Assembly: GCA_025356795.1 (NCBI GenBank)
Contig: JANXRR010000448.1
Span: forward strand, 1-5,023
DNA length: 5,023 nucleotides
From: Bacteroidia bacterium
GTDB lineage: Bacteria > Bacteroidota > Bacteroidia > Cytophagales > Cyclobacteriaceae
Reading direction: 5' to 3'
Positions within the stretch are counted from its first letter, which is position 1; each line of letters starts with the position of its first letter. This document shows positions 1 through 5,023 of this stretch, piece after piece. The notes under the pieces are model-generated. The model saw only the letters and a list, made by a program, of their open reading frames with translations. It did no database searches and had not been told where the DNA came from. The translations under genes and the position numbers were made by a program.

Positions 1-1
1 C

Positions 2-418
2 ATGCAGTTGGCTTCTTCTAAAAAAAGTGAAAAAGTGAAAGTGGAGGGTCAAACATTTCTTCAAAAAAATAAAACTGCACCTGGTGTTAAAAGTACAGCG
101 AGTGGTTTACAATATAAAGTACTTGCCACAGGCTCTGGTAAAACACCAAGTGAAAGTGATAACGTAACTGTGCATTATATAGGCAAGTTAATTGACGGAA
201 CTGAATTTGAAAGTTCTGTTGGGCGAGGACAGCCTGCTTCTTTCGGTGTGACTCGTGTAATCAAAGGATGGACTGAAGCCTTGCAATTAATGCATGAAGG
301 CGATAAGTGGATGTTGTACATTCCACAAGATTTGGCTTATGGCGAACGTGGTTCCGGTGGACAAATACCCCCGTTTGCAACTTTAATTTTTGAAGTTGAA
401 CTTCTAAAAGTAAACTAA
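2..418 (+). CDS. FKBP-type peptidyl-prolyl cis-trans isomerase, Mip/FkpA-like (5' end outside window)
   Basis: Enzyme that isomerises X-Pro peptide bonds and helps proteins fold. Mip/FkpA relatives are usually periplasmic or outer-membrane lipoproteins that dimerise through an N-terminal helical domain. The 138 visible residues hold the end of that linker ('GQTFL-KNK', about 16-24; '[14 protein letters not shown]', 28-41) and a complete FKBP domain (about 48-137). Pocket residues matching FKBP12 are present: Tyr59, Phe69, Val86-Ile87, Trp90, Tyr113 in 'LAYG', and Phe130 in 'TLIFEVELL'. The position of FKBP12 Asp37 is Glu70 ('FESS'), a conservative change. The ATG at base 2 is probably an internal Met, because Mip/FkpA proteins have another 80-120 N-terminal residues and the reading frame is open to the window edge. 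Signal peptide and promoter therefore lie outside. The stop TAA at 416-418 is followed at once by a hairpin. The family call is very secure; the exact subfamily is less so. Confidence 0.95.
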   Translation: MQLASSKKSEKVKVEGQTFLQKNKTAPGVKSTASGLQYKVLATGSGKTPSESDNVTVHYIGKLIDGTEFESSVGRGQPASFGVTRVIKGWTEALQLMHEGDKWMLYIPQDLAYGERGSGGQIPPFATLIFEVELLKVN

Positions 419-447
419 TTGGAAAGAGTTCTATTAGCTCCTTTCAA
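419..447 (+). terminator. Imperfect hairpin after the FKBP stop codon, possible weak terminator
   Basis: Directly after the TAA, arms 419-428 (TTGGAAAGAG) and 438-447 (CTCCTTTCAA) can pair over 10 positions with one G-U wobble and one A-C mismatch around a 9-base loop. No T-run follows, so it is not a canonical intrinsic terminator. It may mark the 3' end of the FKBP transcript facing the convergent TerB-like gene. A second small perfect dyad, GCCAC-AAGA-GTGGC at 461-474, lies just downstream and also lacks a T-tract. Confidence 0.3.
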
Positions 448-548
448 AGGTTCATGGTTAGCCACAAGAGTGGCAGGGTGCAGAAATAATAAGAAACCAA
501 ACCTAATCTTTGATCATCAACCAAGTGCCATCACGCCTATCAAAAAAA

Positions 549-944
549 TTAAGCAATAACTCGTCTTTGATTTTCGGTGAGAAGAGTTTTTTGCATTTTC
601 AAAATTTCATTCAGATCCAGTTTTAATTCAACACTATAAAGTCTGTAAATCAATTGCCATTCTAATTTGTCCATAAAACCATCTGAGTTTGCAGTAATGC
701 ATAACCACGCTATACTTCTTATCTGTTGAGCCTGGGTTAATCCTTTCAACTTAGTAACACATTCCTTGTAGAGTTCATCCGAATCCTTGGTCACCAATTT
801 TTCCATTTGATTGTCAAAGTCAGTTGGGTTAATTCCCTCTGTCCTAACAATATTTTTTCCCATGGTAATCTCTTGGTCCTCTACTTTTCCATCTACATTG
901 ATGAGCAGGTAATAAAGATTGATTAAAGCGGTATTATAATTCAT
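549..944 (-). CDS. Small TerB-like (DjlA/tellurite-resistance-type) helical protein
   Basis: A 131-residue, mostly helical, soluble protein with no signal peptide or membrane segment. It carries two 'DG' acidic turns typical of TerB-like domains, one in each half: 'NVDGKVEDQE' at about residues 16-25 and 'NSDGFMDKLE' at about 86-95. The second is preceded by a hydrophobic helix ('SIAWLCITA') and both are followed by helical segments. In TerB and the N-domain of DjlA these acidic turns sit between helices and may bind metal. The biochemical role of stand-alone TerB-like proteins is mostly unknown, so no function is claimed. I chose the ATG at 942-944; an upstream TTG at 974 would add 10 residues but gives no better signal. 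It lies 129 bases downstream of the IF-2-N-like gene on the same strand and may share its transcript. It converges with the FKBP gene across 130 bases. TerB-like fold is likely; tellurite resistance itself is not implied. Confidence 0.72.
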   Translation of the reverse strand: MNYNTALINLYYLLINVDGKVEDQEITMGKNIVRTEGINPTDFDNQMEKLVTKDSDELYKECVTKLKGLTQAQQIRSIAWLCITANSDGFMDKLEWQLIYRLYSVELKLDLNEILKMQKTLLTENQRRVIA

Positions 945-1073
945 AAATGTTTTGTGTTTTACTAAGTTATTCAAAAAAATGCCAAAAAAGAAACATGAAT
1001 ATTTTAATCAAAATACTGGATTTATAAAATCACATTTTCCGATTTGGGAATTTGATTCTTCTATCTGGGAAAC

Positions 1074-1856
1074 TCATTCTCTTGATGAGAACCATTTCAT
1101 CAACTTTTCAAAAAGAGATAGTCCGCTTTTCTGTTTCTCCACTAGTTTGTTTTCCTTATAGGGAACGAATTTTTCTTTTGGCTCCCTGAACACATCCTTT
1201 GGCCTTCTTACTTTGTTTAAATATCGTTGAGTTCTCAATTCCTTTTCATATGCTGCCGCTTCTTCATTTTTTTGTAGTTTTTCCTTTTCTTCTTTTTCGC
1301 GCTTAACTTCAATTGGGTTTTTATAGTGTGTAGTTCTTCTATTTATTGCGTCAGTTTCTCGTTTTGTTCGGCTCTCTTTTTTTTCTTCCGGTTGAATGCG
1401 CACCTCTGCCAATTCTTTTCCCTCTTGTTTCCTTTTAGCTTCGGGCAAATCGATTTTTCTAATTACTTTTAATCCAGCTAATTCAATTTTTGGAGCTCTT
1501 ATCAGATGGGGGATAATCTCTTCATGAGAATCATTAGAGAGCGTTTCATTTACTTCTAAAGGCTCCTGATTGCTTATCGAAATCAACTCTTCTACAACTA
1601 TCTTTTCCTCCTGTTCAATAGGTGTAACATCATTTGCAACAACCTCTTCAATTACATTGTTGTCATTTTGAATTTCTTCCGCTTTTTGAATTTCCAATTC
1701 CAACTCAGGGGCAAATTGAGCAACCACTGATTTCACATCATTATCTTCAATTTTAGCATTTGAACTCTGTGCAATAATGATATTTTTATGAGCAAGGAAT
1801 TTAACTATTTCTGTTTGACTGATGCCAATTCTCCTCGCTAATTGAGCTAATCTCAT
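1074..1856 (-). CDS. Stand-alone IF-2 N-terminal-domain protein without GTPase
   Basis: 260 residues. Residues 1-50 (MRLAQLARRIGIS...VKFL...NAKIEDNDV..VVAQF) look like the IF2_N helical domain at the start of bacterial initiation factor 2: 'RL..LAR.. .S...IV.FL..K', then 'NAKI-(D/E)', then a closing helix. Residues 51-115 are a strongly acidic low-complexity linker. Residues 121-139 contain 'GLKVIRKIDLP', resembling the 'GLKV-x-GKIDL' segment I associate with the linker of Bacteroidota IF-2. Residues 140-245 are highly charged, Lys/Glu/Arg-rich and probably disordered or helical. The C-terminus ends in an amphipathic stretch ('SLFEKLMKWFSS', 247-258). IF-2 is normally about 900-1000 residues in this phylum, with G-domain motifs such as GHVDHGKT; none is present here and the gene ends cleanly in TGA. 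It is thus a paralogous fragment or a dedicated small protein, possibly binding ribosome or RNA (inference). Start is the ATG at 1854-1856, which begins exactly where IF2_N domains begin. The TerB-like gene follows on the same strand. Confidence 0.75.
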   Translation of the reverse strand: MRLAQLARRIGISQTEIVKFLAHKNIIIAQSSNAKIEDNDVKSVVAQFAPELELEIQKAEEIQNDNNVIEEVVANDVTPIEQEEKIVVEELISISNQEPLEVNETLSNDSHEEIIPHLIRAPKIELAGLKVIRKIDLPEAKRKQEGKELAEVRIQPEEKKESRTKRETDAINRRTTHYKNPIEVKREKEEKEKLQKNEEAAAYEKELRTQRYLNKVRRPKDVFREPKEKFVPYKENKLVEKQKSGLSLFEKLMKWFSSRE

Positions 1857-1857
1857 G

Positions 1858-1878
1858 GGATTATTGTGTAATCCACAA
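1858..1878. promoter_or_regulatory. Two overlapping inverted repeats upstream of the IF-2-N-like gene
   Basis: Two perfect dyads share bases. GGATTA-(5)-TAATCC has arms 1858-1863 and 1869-1874. TTGTG-(5)-CACAA has arms 1864-1868 and 1874-1878. The loop of the first is an arm of the second, so as RNA only one could fold at a time. The first ends one base before the start codon of the minus-strand gene (1854-1856). It could act as a DNA operator or as a translation-affecting hairpin. Short arms in AT-rich DNA can arise by chance, so the role is unproven. Confidence 0.35.
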
Positions 1879-1907
1879 ATATCTTAGAACACAAACCAAG
1901 AAACAAC
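1876..1907 (-). promoter_or_regulatory. Candidate Bacteroidota-type promoter for the IF-2-N-like gene
   Basis: On the minus strand, GATATTTG (1876-1883) differs from the Bacteroidota -7 consensus TAnnTTTG at one fixed position. GTTG (1904-1907) approximates the -33 TTTG with a 20-base spacer. It lies about 20 bases upstream of the ATG, implying a very short leader. This is a weak pattern match by eye. Confidence 0.25.
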
Positions 1908-1911
1908 CAAT

Positions 1912-1945
1912 TTTGAGAGATATGAAAAGATTTTAGTTACATTTA
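1912..1945 (+). promoter_or_regulatory. Candidate promoter for the DoxX-family gene
   Basis: TTTG at 1912-1915 and TACATTTA at 1938-1945 resemble the Bacteroidota -33 TTTG and -7 TAnnTTTG, with the last G changed to A. The 22-base spacer is somewhat longer than usual. The pattern ends 19 bases before the ATG at 1965. Weak evidence. Confidence 0.22.
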
Positions 1946-1964
1946 ATTATTAACTCAATTGCAA

Positions 1965-2375
1965 ATGAATTGGCTAATAAAACCTTACCCCTTATGGGAA
2001 AATTGTTATTCCCTAGTACGGATGTTTGTTGGAATTACTCTTCTGTATCATGGCTTTGAAATTTTTAACGCCCAGCAAATTGCTGATTATGGAAAGTGGT
2101 TGAAAGACTTGCATTTTCCTGTTCCGGTTATAATGGCTTATATCGGCAAAGGAAGTGAGTTTGTAGGCGGCCTATTATTGGTTTTTGGCTTATTTACACG
2201 AACTGCTTGCGTGCTGCTAATTTTAACCTTTACGGGAATCACATTTTTTATAGGTCATGGTAAAGTTCTTACAGAAGACCAGCATCCATTCTTGTATGTA
2301 GTTTTAAGTTTAATTTATCTCTTCGCTGGGCCTGGCAATCTAAGTTTAGACAACTTCTTCTCTCGCCAAAAATAA
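1965..2375 (+). CDS. DoxX-family integral membrane protein
   Basis: A 136-residue protein of the DoxX/DoxD-like family, four-helix inner-membrane proteins. Relatives include the small subunit of an archaeal thiosulfate:quinone oxidoreductase and redox or membrane-stress proteins; most bacterial members have no proven reaction. Four hydrophobic segments are visible at about 14-34, 52-75, 79-98 and 107-123. Family-like landmarks are Arg19 in the first helix ('SLVRMFVGITLLYHGFE'), 'GKGSEFVGGLLLVFGLFTRTA' (61-81) in the second and third, and the C-terminal 'GPGNLSLDN' (122-130). Start is the ATG at 1965-1967; a TTG at 1959, two codons upstream, is less likely. No Shine-Dalgarno is apparent. It is transcribed divergently from the IF-2-N-like gene. 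Its stop TAA (2373-2375) directly abuts the stop of the convergent Hsp20-like gene. No oxidoreductase partner is adjacent, so the substrate is unknown. Confidence 0.88.
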   Translation: MNWLIKPYPLWENCYSLVRMFVGITLLYHGFEIFNAQQIADYGKWLKDLHFPVPVIMAYIGKGSEFVGGLLLVFGLFTRTACVLLILTFTGITFFIGHGKVLTEDQHPFLYVVLSLIYLFAGPGNLSLDNFFSRQK

Positions 2376-2759
2376 TTAGTAAGAAATAGAAATACTTTTC
2401 TTAAAGCCTCCGGCCAATTCATTGAAAGGAAGTCTCACTGCTAATTCGCTTTCTATAACAGAAGCAGTTATTCCTTCGCGATCGACAAAGTAAGGAATAG
2501 CTTTATTATAGATTACTTTAGGATAATTATGTTGCTGATGCTGCGACATTAAAGGAATTAAATAATAAATTATCAACAGATTATTCTGGATTTCAATTTT
2601 AATGTTATCCAATTCAATTGAAGGAATGCGAATATTAACTTGACGATAAGTTTCAAATTGTTGAAAGCGAATGATAGGTTGAGATATACCTCCCGAAAGA
2701 GTATTGATCATATCGATACTTGTAAGCAATTCTGCTGGGATATTCAAAGTAGATTTCAT
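2376..2759 (-). CDS. Divergent Hsp20/alpha-crystallin small heat-shock protein
   Basis: A 127-residue protein that fits the small heat-shock fold: a short N-terminal arm (1-28) then a beta-rich alpha-crystallin domain (about 30-118). The pattern 'YRQVNIRIPSIELDNIKIEIQNNLLIIYY' (38-66) matches the family 'v.v.lPG....di.v.v..n.L.I'. 'IPYFVDREGITASVIESELAVRLPF' (88-112) matches 'f.LP..vd...i.A....GvL.v.lPK', but the usual Gly of 'GVL' is absent ('SEL', 104-106). The C-terminal tail has an I-x-I motif (I123-S-I125), which in small heat-shock proteins docks between subunits to build oligomers. Such proteins hold unfolding clients for refolding by ATP-dependent chaperones in the cytoplasm. Start is the ATG at 2757-2759; upstream DNA is AT-rich and no CIRCE element was seen. 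It is convergent with the DoxX gene with no spacing and divergent from the ABC operon. Sequence divergence from typical Hsp20 is considerable, so the assignment rests on pattern rather than strong identity. Confidence 0.7.
   Translation of the reverse strand: MKSTLNIPAELLTSIDMINTLSGGISQPIIRFQQFETYRQVNIRIPSIELDNIKIEIQNNLLIIYYLIPLMSQHQQHNYPKVIYNKAIPYFVDREGITASVIESELAVRLPFNELAGGFKKSISISY
2380..2403 (+). terminator. Inverted repeat after the DoxX stop, inside the Hsp20-like 3' end
   Basis: Perfect 7-base arms TAAGAAA (2380-2386) and TTTCTTA (2397-2403) flank a 10-base loop, beginning 4 bases after the DoxX stop. The stem has only one G-C pair and no following T-run, so any termination would be weak. 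It lies inside the last codons of the opposite-strand Hsp20-like gene because the two genes leave no spacer. Confidence 0.22.
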
Positions 2760-2785
2760 AAACTTTTTTTACTACGCTCTTCAAG

Positions 2786-2796
2786 ACAATAATTGT
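2786..2796. promoter_or_regulatory. Palindrome ACAAT-A-ATTGT in the Hsp20-like/ABC divergent region
   Basis: A perfect 11-base dyad (5+1+5) lies 26 bases upstream of the Hsp20-like start, where a transcription factor could bind near that gene's promoter. It is AT-rich and short, so chance is possible. I found no convincing -33/-7 pair for either divergent gene in 2760-2919. Confidence 0.22.
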
Positions 2797-2851
2797 ACCT
2801 ACAAATATGCACGTCATTTAGTCAGAAAAAGAGCCATGTTTTTTCTGTTAC

Positions 2852-2866
2852 TAGACTTTTTGTCTA
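2852..2866. repeat. Small inverted repeat TAGAC-TTTTT-GTCTA upstream of the ABC operon
   Basis: Perfect 5-base arms (2852-2856 and 2862-2866) flank a loop of five T, 53 bases before the ATPase start. It might be an operator half-site pair or a leader hairpin. There is no independent support beyond symmetry and position. Confidence 0.2.
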
Positions 2867-2919
2867 ATCCTGCCATAGCGGTTTTATTCCTATATTAACC
2901 CAAAATAAAGCGAGTTAAT

Positions 2920-3699
2920 ATGTCGGCAATAATCTCAGTAAAAGGGCTTTCTAAGAGTTATCAAAAAGTAGAAGTATTAAAGAATATAGACCTAACGATT
3001 GAGTCAGGAGAAATAATTGGATACATTGGCCCCAATGGCGCAGGCAAAAGCACTACCATTAAAATTCTTACAGGAATTACTCCCGAATTTGAAGGTGAAG
3101 TAAACGTGTTGGGTTTTGATATTCGCACCCAGGCTTTAGAAGCAAAACGCAAAATTGGTTACATCCCAGAAAATGCTGCTCTCTACGAAACACTTACTCC
3201 ATTAGAATATTTATCGTTTGTTGGTCAACTTTATCAATTAGAACACCGGGTGATTTCAACACGCGCAAAAGAACTTTTACTTCTCTTTGATTTGAGTAAA
3301 CAGTTGGAAATGCGTATGAATACCTTCTCCAAAGGCATGCGCCAAAAAGTATTACTGATTGCAGGCCTTATTCATAACCCAGATATTATTTTTCTAGACG
3401 AACCTCTTTCTGGACTAGATGCGAACGCAGTAATTCTTGTGAAGGAAATTTTAGTTCAACTAAAAAATAGTGGGAAAACAATTTTTTATAGTTCGCATAT
3501 TATGGATGTGGTAGAGAAAATTTCTGATCGCATAATCATCATTAATAAGGGAGAACTAATTGCAAATGGTTCCTTTGCTCAACTCAATGAGGCATCACAT
3601 CAAGGCTCGTTAGAAGAAATCTTTACCCAACTTACGGGAAACAAAGAGCATCATCAGGTTGCTGAACAATTCATAGGCATATTAAACAATAATGTATGA
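2920..3699 (+). CDS. ABC transporter ATP-binding protein (ABC-2/exporter type)
   Basis: A 259-residue cytoplasmic ATPase that powers the membrane permease encoded next to it. All nucleotide-binding motifs are visible in order: aromatic A-loop Tyr14, Walker A GPNGAGKST (37-45), Q-loop region 'IGYIPE' (79-84, Glu in place of Gln as in many ABC-2-type ATPases), signature 'FSKGMRQK' (136-143, a variant of LSGGQ), Walker B 'IIFLDEP' (156-162) with catalytic Glu161, D-loop 'SGLDA' (164-168) and switch His193. The tail 'GSLEEIFTQLTG' (229-240) is common in drug/lipid-exporter-type ATPases of this group. An active ATPase is expected. Start is the ATG at 2920; upstream 'AAAGCGAG' is only a weak ribosome-binding match. 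The stop TGA (3697-3699) overlaps the permease ATG by 4 bases (ATGA), indicating translational coupling. Substrate cannot be inferred; no solute-binding protein is seen, which favours export over import. Confidence 0.95.
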   Translation: MSAIISVKGLSKSYQKVEVLKNIDLTIESGEIIGYIGPNGAGKSTTIKILTGITPEFEGEVNVLGFDIRTQALEAKRKIGYIPENAALYETLTPLEYLSFVGQLYQLEHRVISTRAKELLLLFDLSKQLEMRMNTFSKGMRQKVLLIAGLIHNPDIIFLDEPLSGLDANAVILVKEILVQLKNSGKTIFYSSHIMDVVEKISDRIIIINKGELIANGSFAQLNEASHQGSLEEIFTQLTGNKEHHQVAEQFIGILNNNV

Positions 3700-5023
3700 T
3701 TTATTTTCTACTAAAATTTATCGGCCTATTTAAATGGTTATATGAATTAATAGGCGTGAATTTCGACCAACTAAGAACCATTGTAGCAACCAAAATGCTC
3801 ATGGACAATCGTAGAAACACGCTCCGTTTCAATCAACAAAAAGAGAAAGACACCTCTCATGGCTTTCTATTTGTTTTATTACTGTATGGCTTTTTCGGTT
3901 TATTCTTTGCCTACTTAATTTACGCGATCCCCTCATTTTTAATTGCCTTCACAATTTACCATTCGTATGTAATAGTAATGGTATCGCTTACACTTATTTC
4001 CGATTTCTCATCAGTATTATTAGACACCAGCGATAACACTATTATACTACCACGCCCCGTGAGCAGCAAAACATTATTGGCGGCCCGCATCACCCACATT
4101 ATTTTATACATTGGTCAAATAGTGATAGGCCTATCGTTGGGCTCAATTATTATCTCATTTATAAAATATGGATTTGGTGTAGGTTCGCTTGTCATTTTAA
4201 CAACAATTCTTTCAGTCTTCTTTTCAGCCATGCTTACCAACGGCCTTTATCTTGTGCTGATGCATTTTACAAGTGAAGAAAAGTTGAAAACGATTATCAA
4301 TTACTTTCAAATTGTGATGGCCATTATAATGATGGGAGCTTATCAATTGTTGCCTCGCTTGATAACAAATAATTTAATGACCGATGTTGCCTTTACACTC
4401 CCTTGGTGGAGTGCCTTTGTCCCTCCAATGTGGATGGCAGGTTTAATTGATACTTTTTACAGTCGTAACTTTGATTTTATCCACATCCTGTGCACGTTAT
4501 TCGCATTTGCGTTCTCCATGGGTGCATTCTACATTATAAGTAACTATTTCTCATCTACGTTTTCAGCAAAGTTAGCCGACTTGGGTGCCAACAGTACCAT
4601 CACTGAAAACAAGATTCAAATTGGAACTAAAAAAAGATCTCACTTTAGTTTTCGTAATCTAATTACACAAGCTGGTGTTGAACGTGCCTCATTTGATTTA
4701 ACTTTAGCTTCTTTGGCTCGTGACAGAAAGCTCAAGTTGAAGATTTATCCCAGCATAGGTTACATCTTAATTTTAGGTTTTGTATTTCTATTCAAACAAA
4801 ATGAATCCATACAAACTACATTAGAAAACTTACCAAACGAGTCGGTCCATATTTTTATTATTTACTCAGTATTTCTGGTAATTCAAACCGTAATGACTCA
4901 GATTGCTTTTTCTGATGATTTTAGAGCCGGATGGGTTTATAGTTCAGCACCGATAACCAAACCAGGGTTAATTTTGTTGGGTTCGTGGAAGGCAATTCTT
5001 TCCACGTTTTTCGTACCTGTTTA
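3696..5023 (+). CDS. ABC transporter permease subunit (3' end outside window)
   Basis: The frame opens at the ATG that overlaps the ATPase stop and stays open for 442 codons to the window edge, so the C-terminus is missing. It is a polytopic membrane protein with hydrophobic segments at about 56-78, 80-102, 132-155, 161-190, 203-222, 262-283, 352-367, 384-405 and 423-442, and long charged or polar loops at about 21-55 and 284-350. The motif 'ILPRPVSSKTLLAARI' (117-132), after the second helix, resembles the 'RPV-S-x-x-T-L-x-A-R' loop of large ABC-2-type permeases that I recall pairing with such ATPases. With the ATPase it would form a membrane exporter (two ATPases with one or two permeases). 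There are no conserved FtsX/MacB periplasmic domains in the visible part. The loop 'ASFDLTLASLARDRKLKLKIYPSIG' (331-355), just before a new membrane block, may be a cytoplasmic coupling region (inference). Substrate is unknown. Confidence 0.88.
   Translation, partial: MIYFLLKFIGLFKWLYELIGVNFDQLRTIVATKMLMDNRRNTLRFNQQKEKDTSHGFLFVLLLYGFFGLFFAYLIYAIPSFLIAFTIYHSYVIVMVSLTLISDFSSVLLDTSDNTIILPRPVSSKTLLAARITHIILYIGQIVIGLSLGSIIISFIKYGFGVGSLVILTTILSVFFSAMLTNGLYLVLMHFTSEEKLKTIINYFQIVMAIIMMGAYQLLPRLITNNLMTDVAFTLPWWSAFVPPMWMAGLIDTFYSRNFDFIHILCTLFAFAFSMGAFYIISNYFSSTFSAKLADLGANSTITENKIQIGTKKRSHFSFRNLITQAGVERASFDLTLASLARDRKLKLKIYPSIGYILILGFVFLFKQNESIQTTLENLPNESVHIFIIYSVFLVIQTVMTQIAFSDDFRAGWVYSSAPITKPGLILLGSWKAILSTFFVPV

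Noticed and set aside
510..520. Perfect palindrome TTGAT-C-ATCAA between the FKBP and TerB-like genes
   Set aside because: The one-base loop cannot form a stable hairpin, it sits between convergent 3' ends where no promoter is expected, and it is short enough to be chance.
549..974. Tellurite-resistance operon suggested by the TerB-like protein
   Set aside because: No TerC, TerD, TerZ or related genes are nearby; TerB-like domains are widespread outside tellurite resistance.
1000..1015. TATTTT-AATC-AAAATA hairpin between the IF-2-N-like and TerB-like genes
   Set aside because: All stem pairs are A-T, so it would be unstable, and no T-tract or promoter element adjoins it.
952..1161. 69-codon + strand open frame
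   Set aside because: It overlaps the 3' end of the IF-2-N-like gene on the opposite strand, has a Phe/Ser-rich low-complexity translation typical of antisense of Lys/Glu-rich coding sequence, and no family features.
2704..2898. 64-codon + strand open frame with a hydrophobic end
   Set aside because: It begins inside the opposite-strand Hsp20-like gene and crosses the divergent intergenic region; composition looks like translated AT-rich spacer and no start signal is evident.
2961..3152. 63-codon - strand open frame
   Set aside because: It lies wholly antisense to the Walker A region of the ABC ATPase and is a shadow of that gene.
3154..3171. Glu instead of Gln in the ATPase Q-loop ('YIPE') as a sign of inactivity
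   Set aside because: This substitution is common in ABC-2-type ATPases, and all other catalytic motifs are intact, so it is not evidence of a degenerate enzyme.
1..5023. Defence island, prophage, CRISPR or mobile element
   Set aside because: No integrase, transposase, nuclease, direct-repeat array or tRNA attachment site is visible; all genes look like ordinary chromosomal genes of similar composition.

Overview
This is about 5 kb of AT-rich, gene-dense chromosomal DNA, most likely from a Bacteroidota member (Cytophagales-like). The evidence for that placement is indirect. A protein carries the N-terminal module of translation initiation factor IF-2 together with a 'GLKV-x-x-KIDL' segment that I associate with Bacteroidota IF-2. 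The start codons lack clear Shine-Dalgarno sequences. The only promoter-like patterns I can pick out resemble the Bacteroidota -33/-7 type. The genus cannot be fixed from this window.

Layout, left to right. (1) The 3' part of a Mip/FkpA-type FKBP prolyl isomerase on + (to 418), followed by an imperfect hairpin. (2) A minus-strand pair reading right to left: a 260-residue protein with an IF-2 N-terminal domain but no GTPase (1074-1856), then a small TerB-like helical protein (549-944). (3) A short divergent regulatory region (1857-1964). (4) A DoxX-family membrane protein on + (1965-2375). (5) A divergent Hsp20/alpha-crystallin protein on - (2376-2759), whose stop codon touches the DoxX stop codon with no bases between. 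(6) A 160-base divergent region. (7) A two-gene ABC-2-like transporter operon on +: the ATPase (2920-3699), then a polytopic permease whose start overlaps the ATPase stop by 4 bases and which runs off the right edge.

The window reads as several short independent transcription units rather than one system. A loose theme is protein folding and envelope or stress physiology (FKBP, small heat-shock protein, DoxX, TerB-like, ABC exporter), but only the ABC pair is clearly a functional unit. There are no mobile elements, CRISPR arrays, tRNA or rRNA genes, and no gene-free stretch over 300 bases. The most unusual item is the stand-alone protein that looks like the non-GTPase front end of IF-2, with two overlapping inverted repeats just upstream of its start codon.
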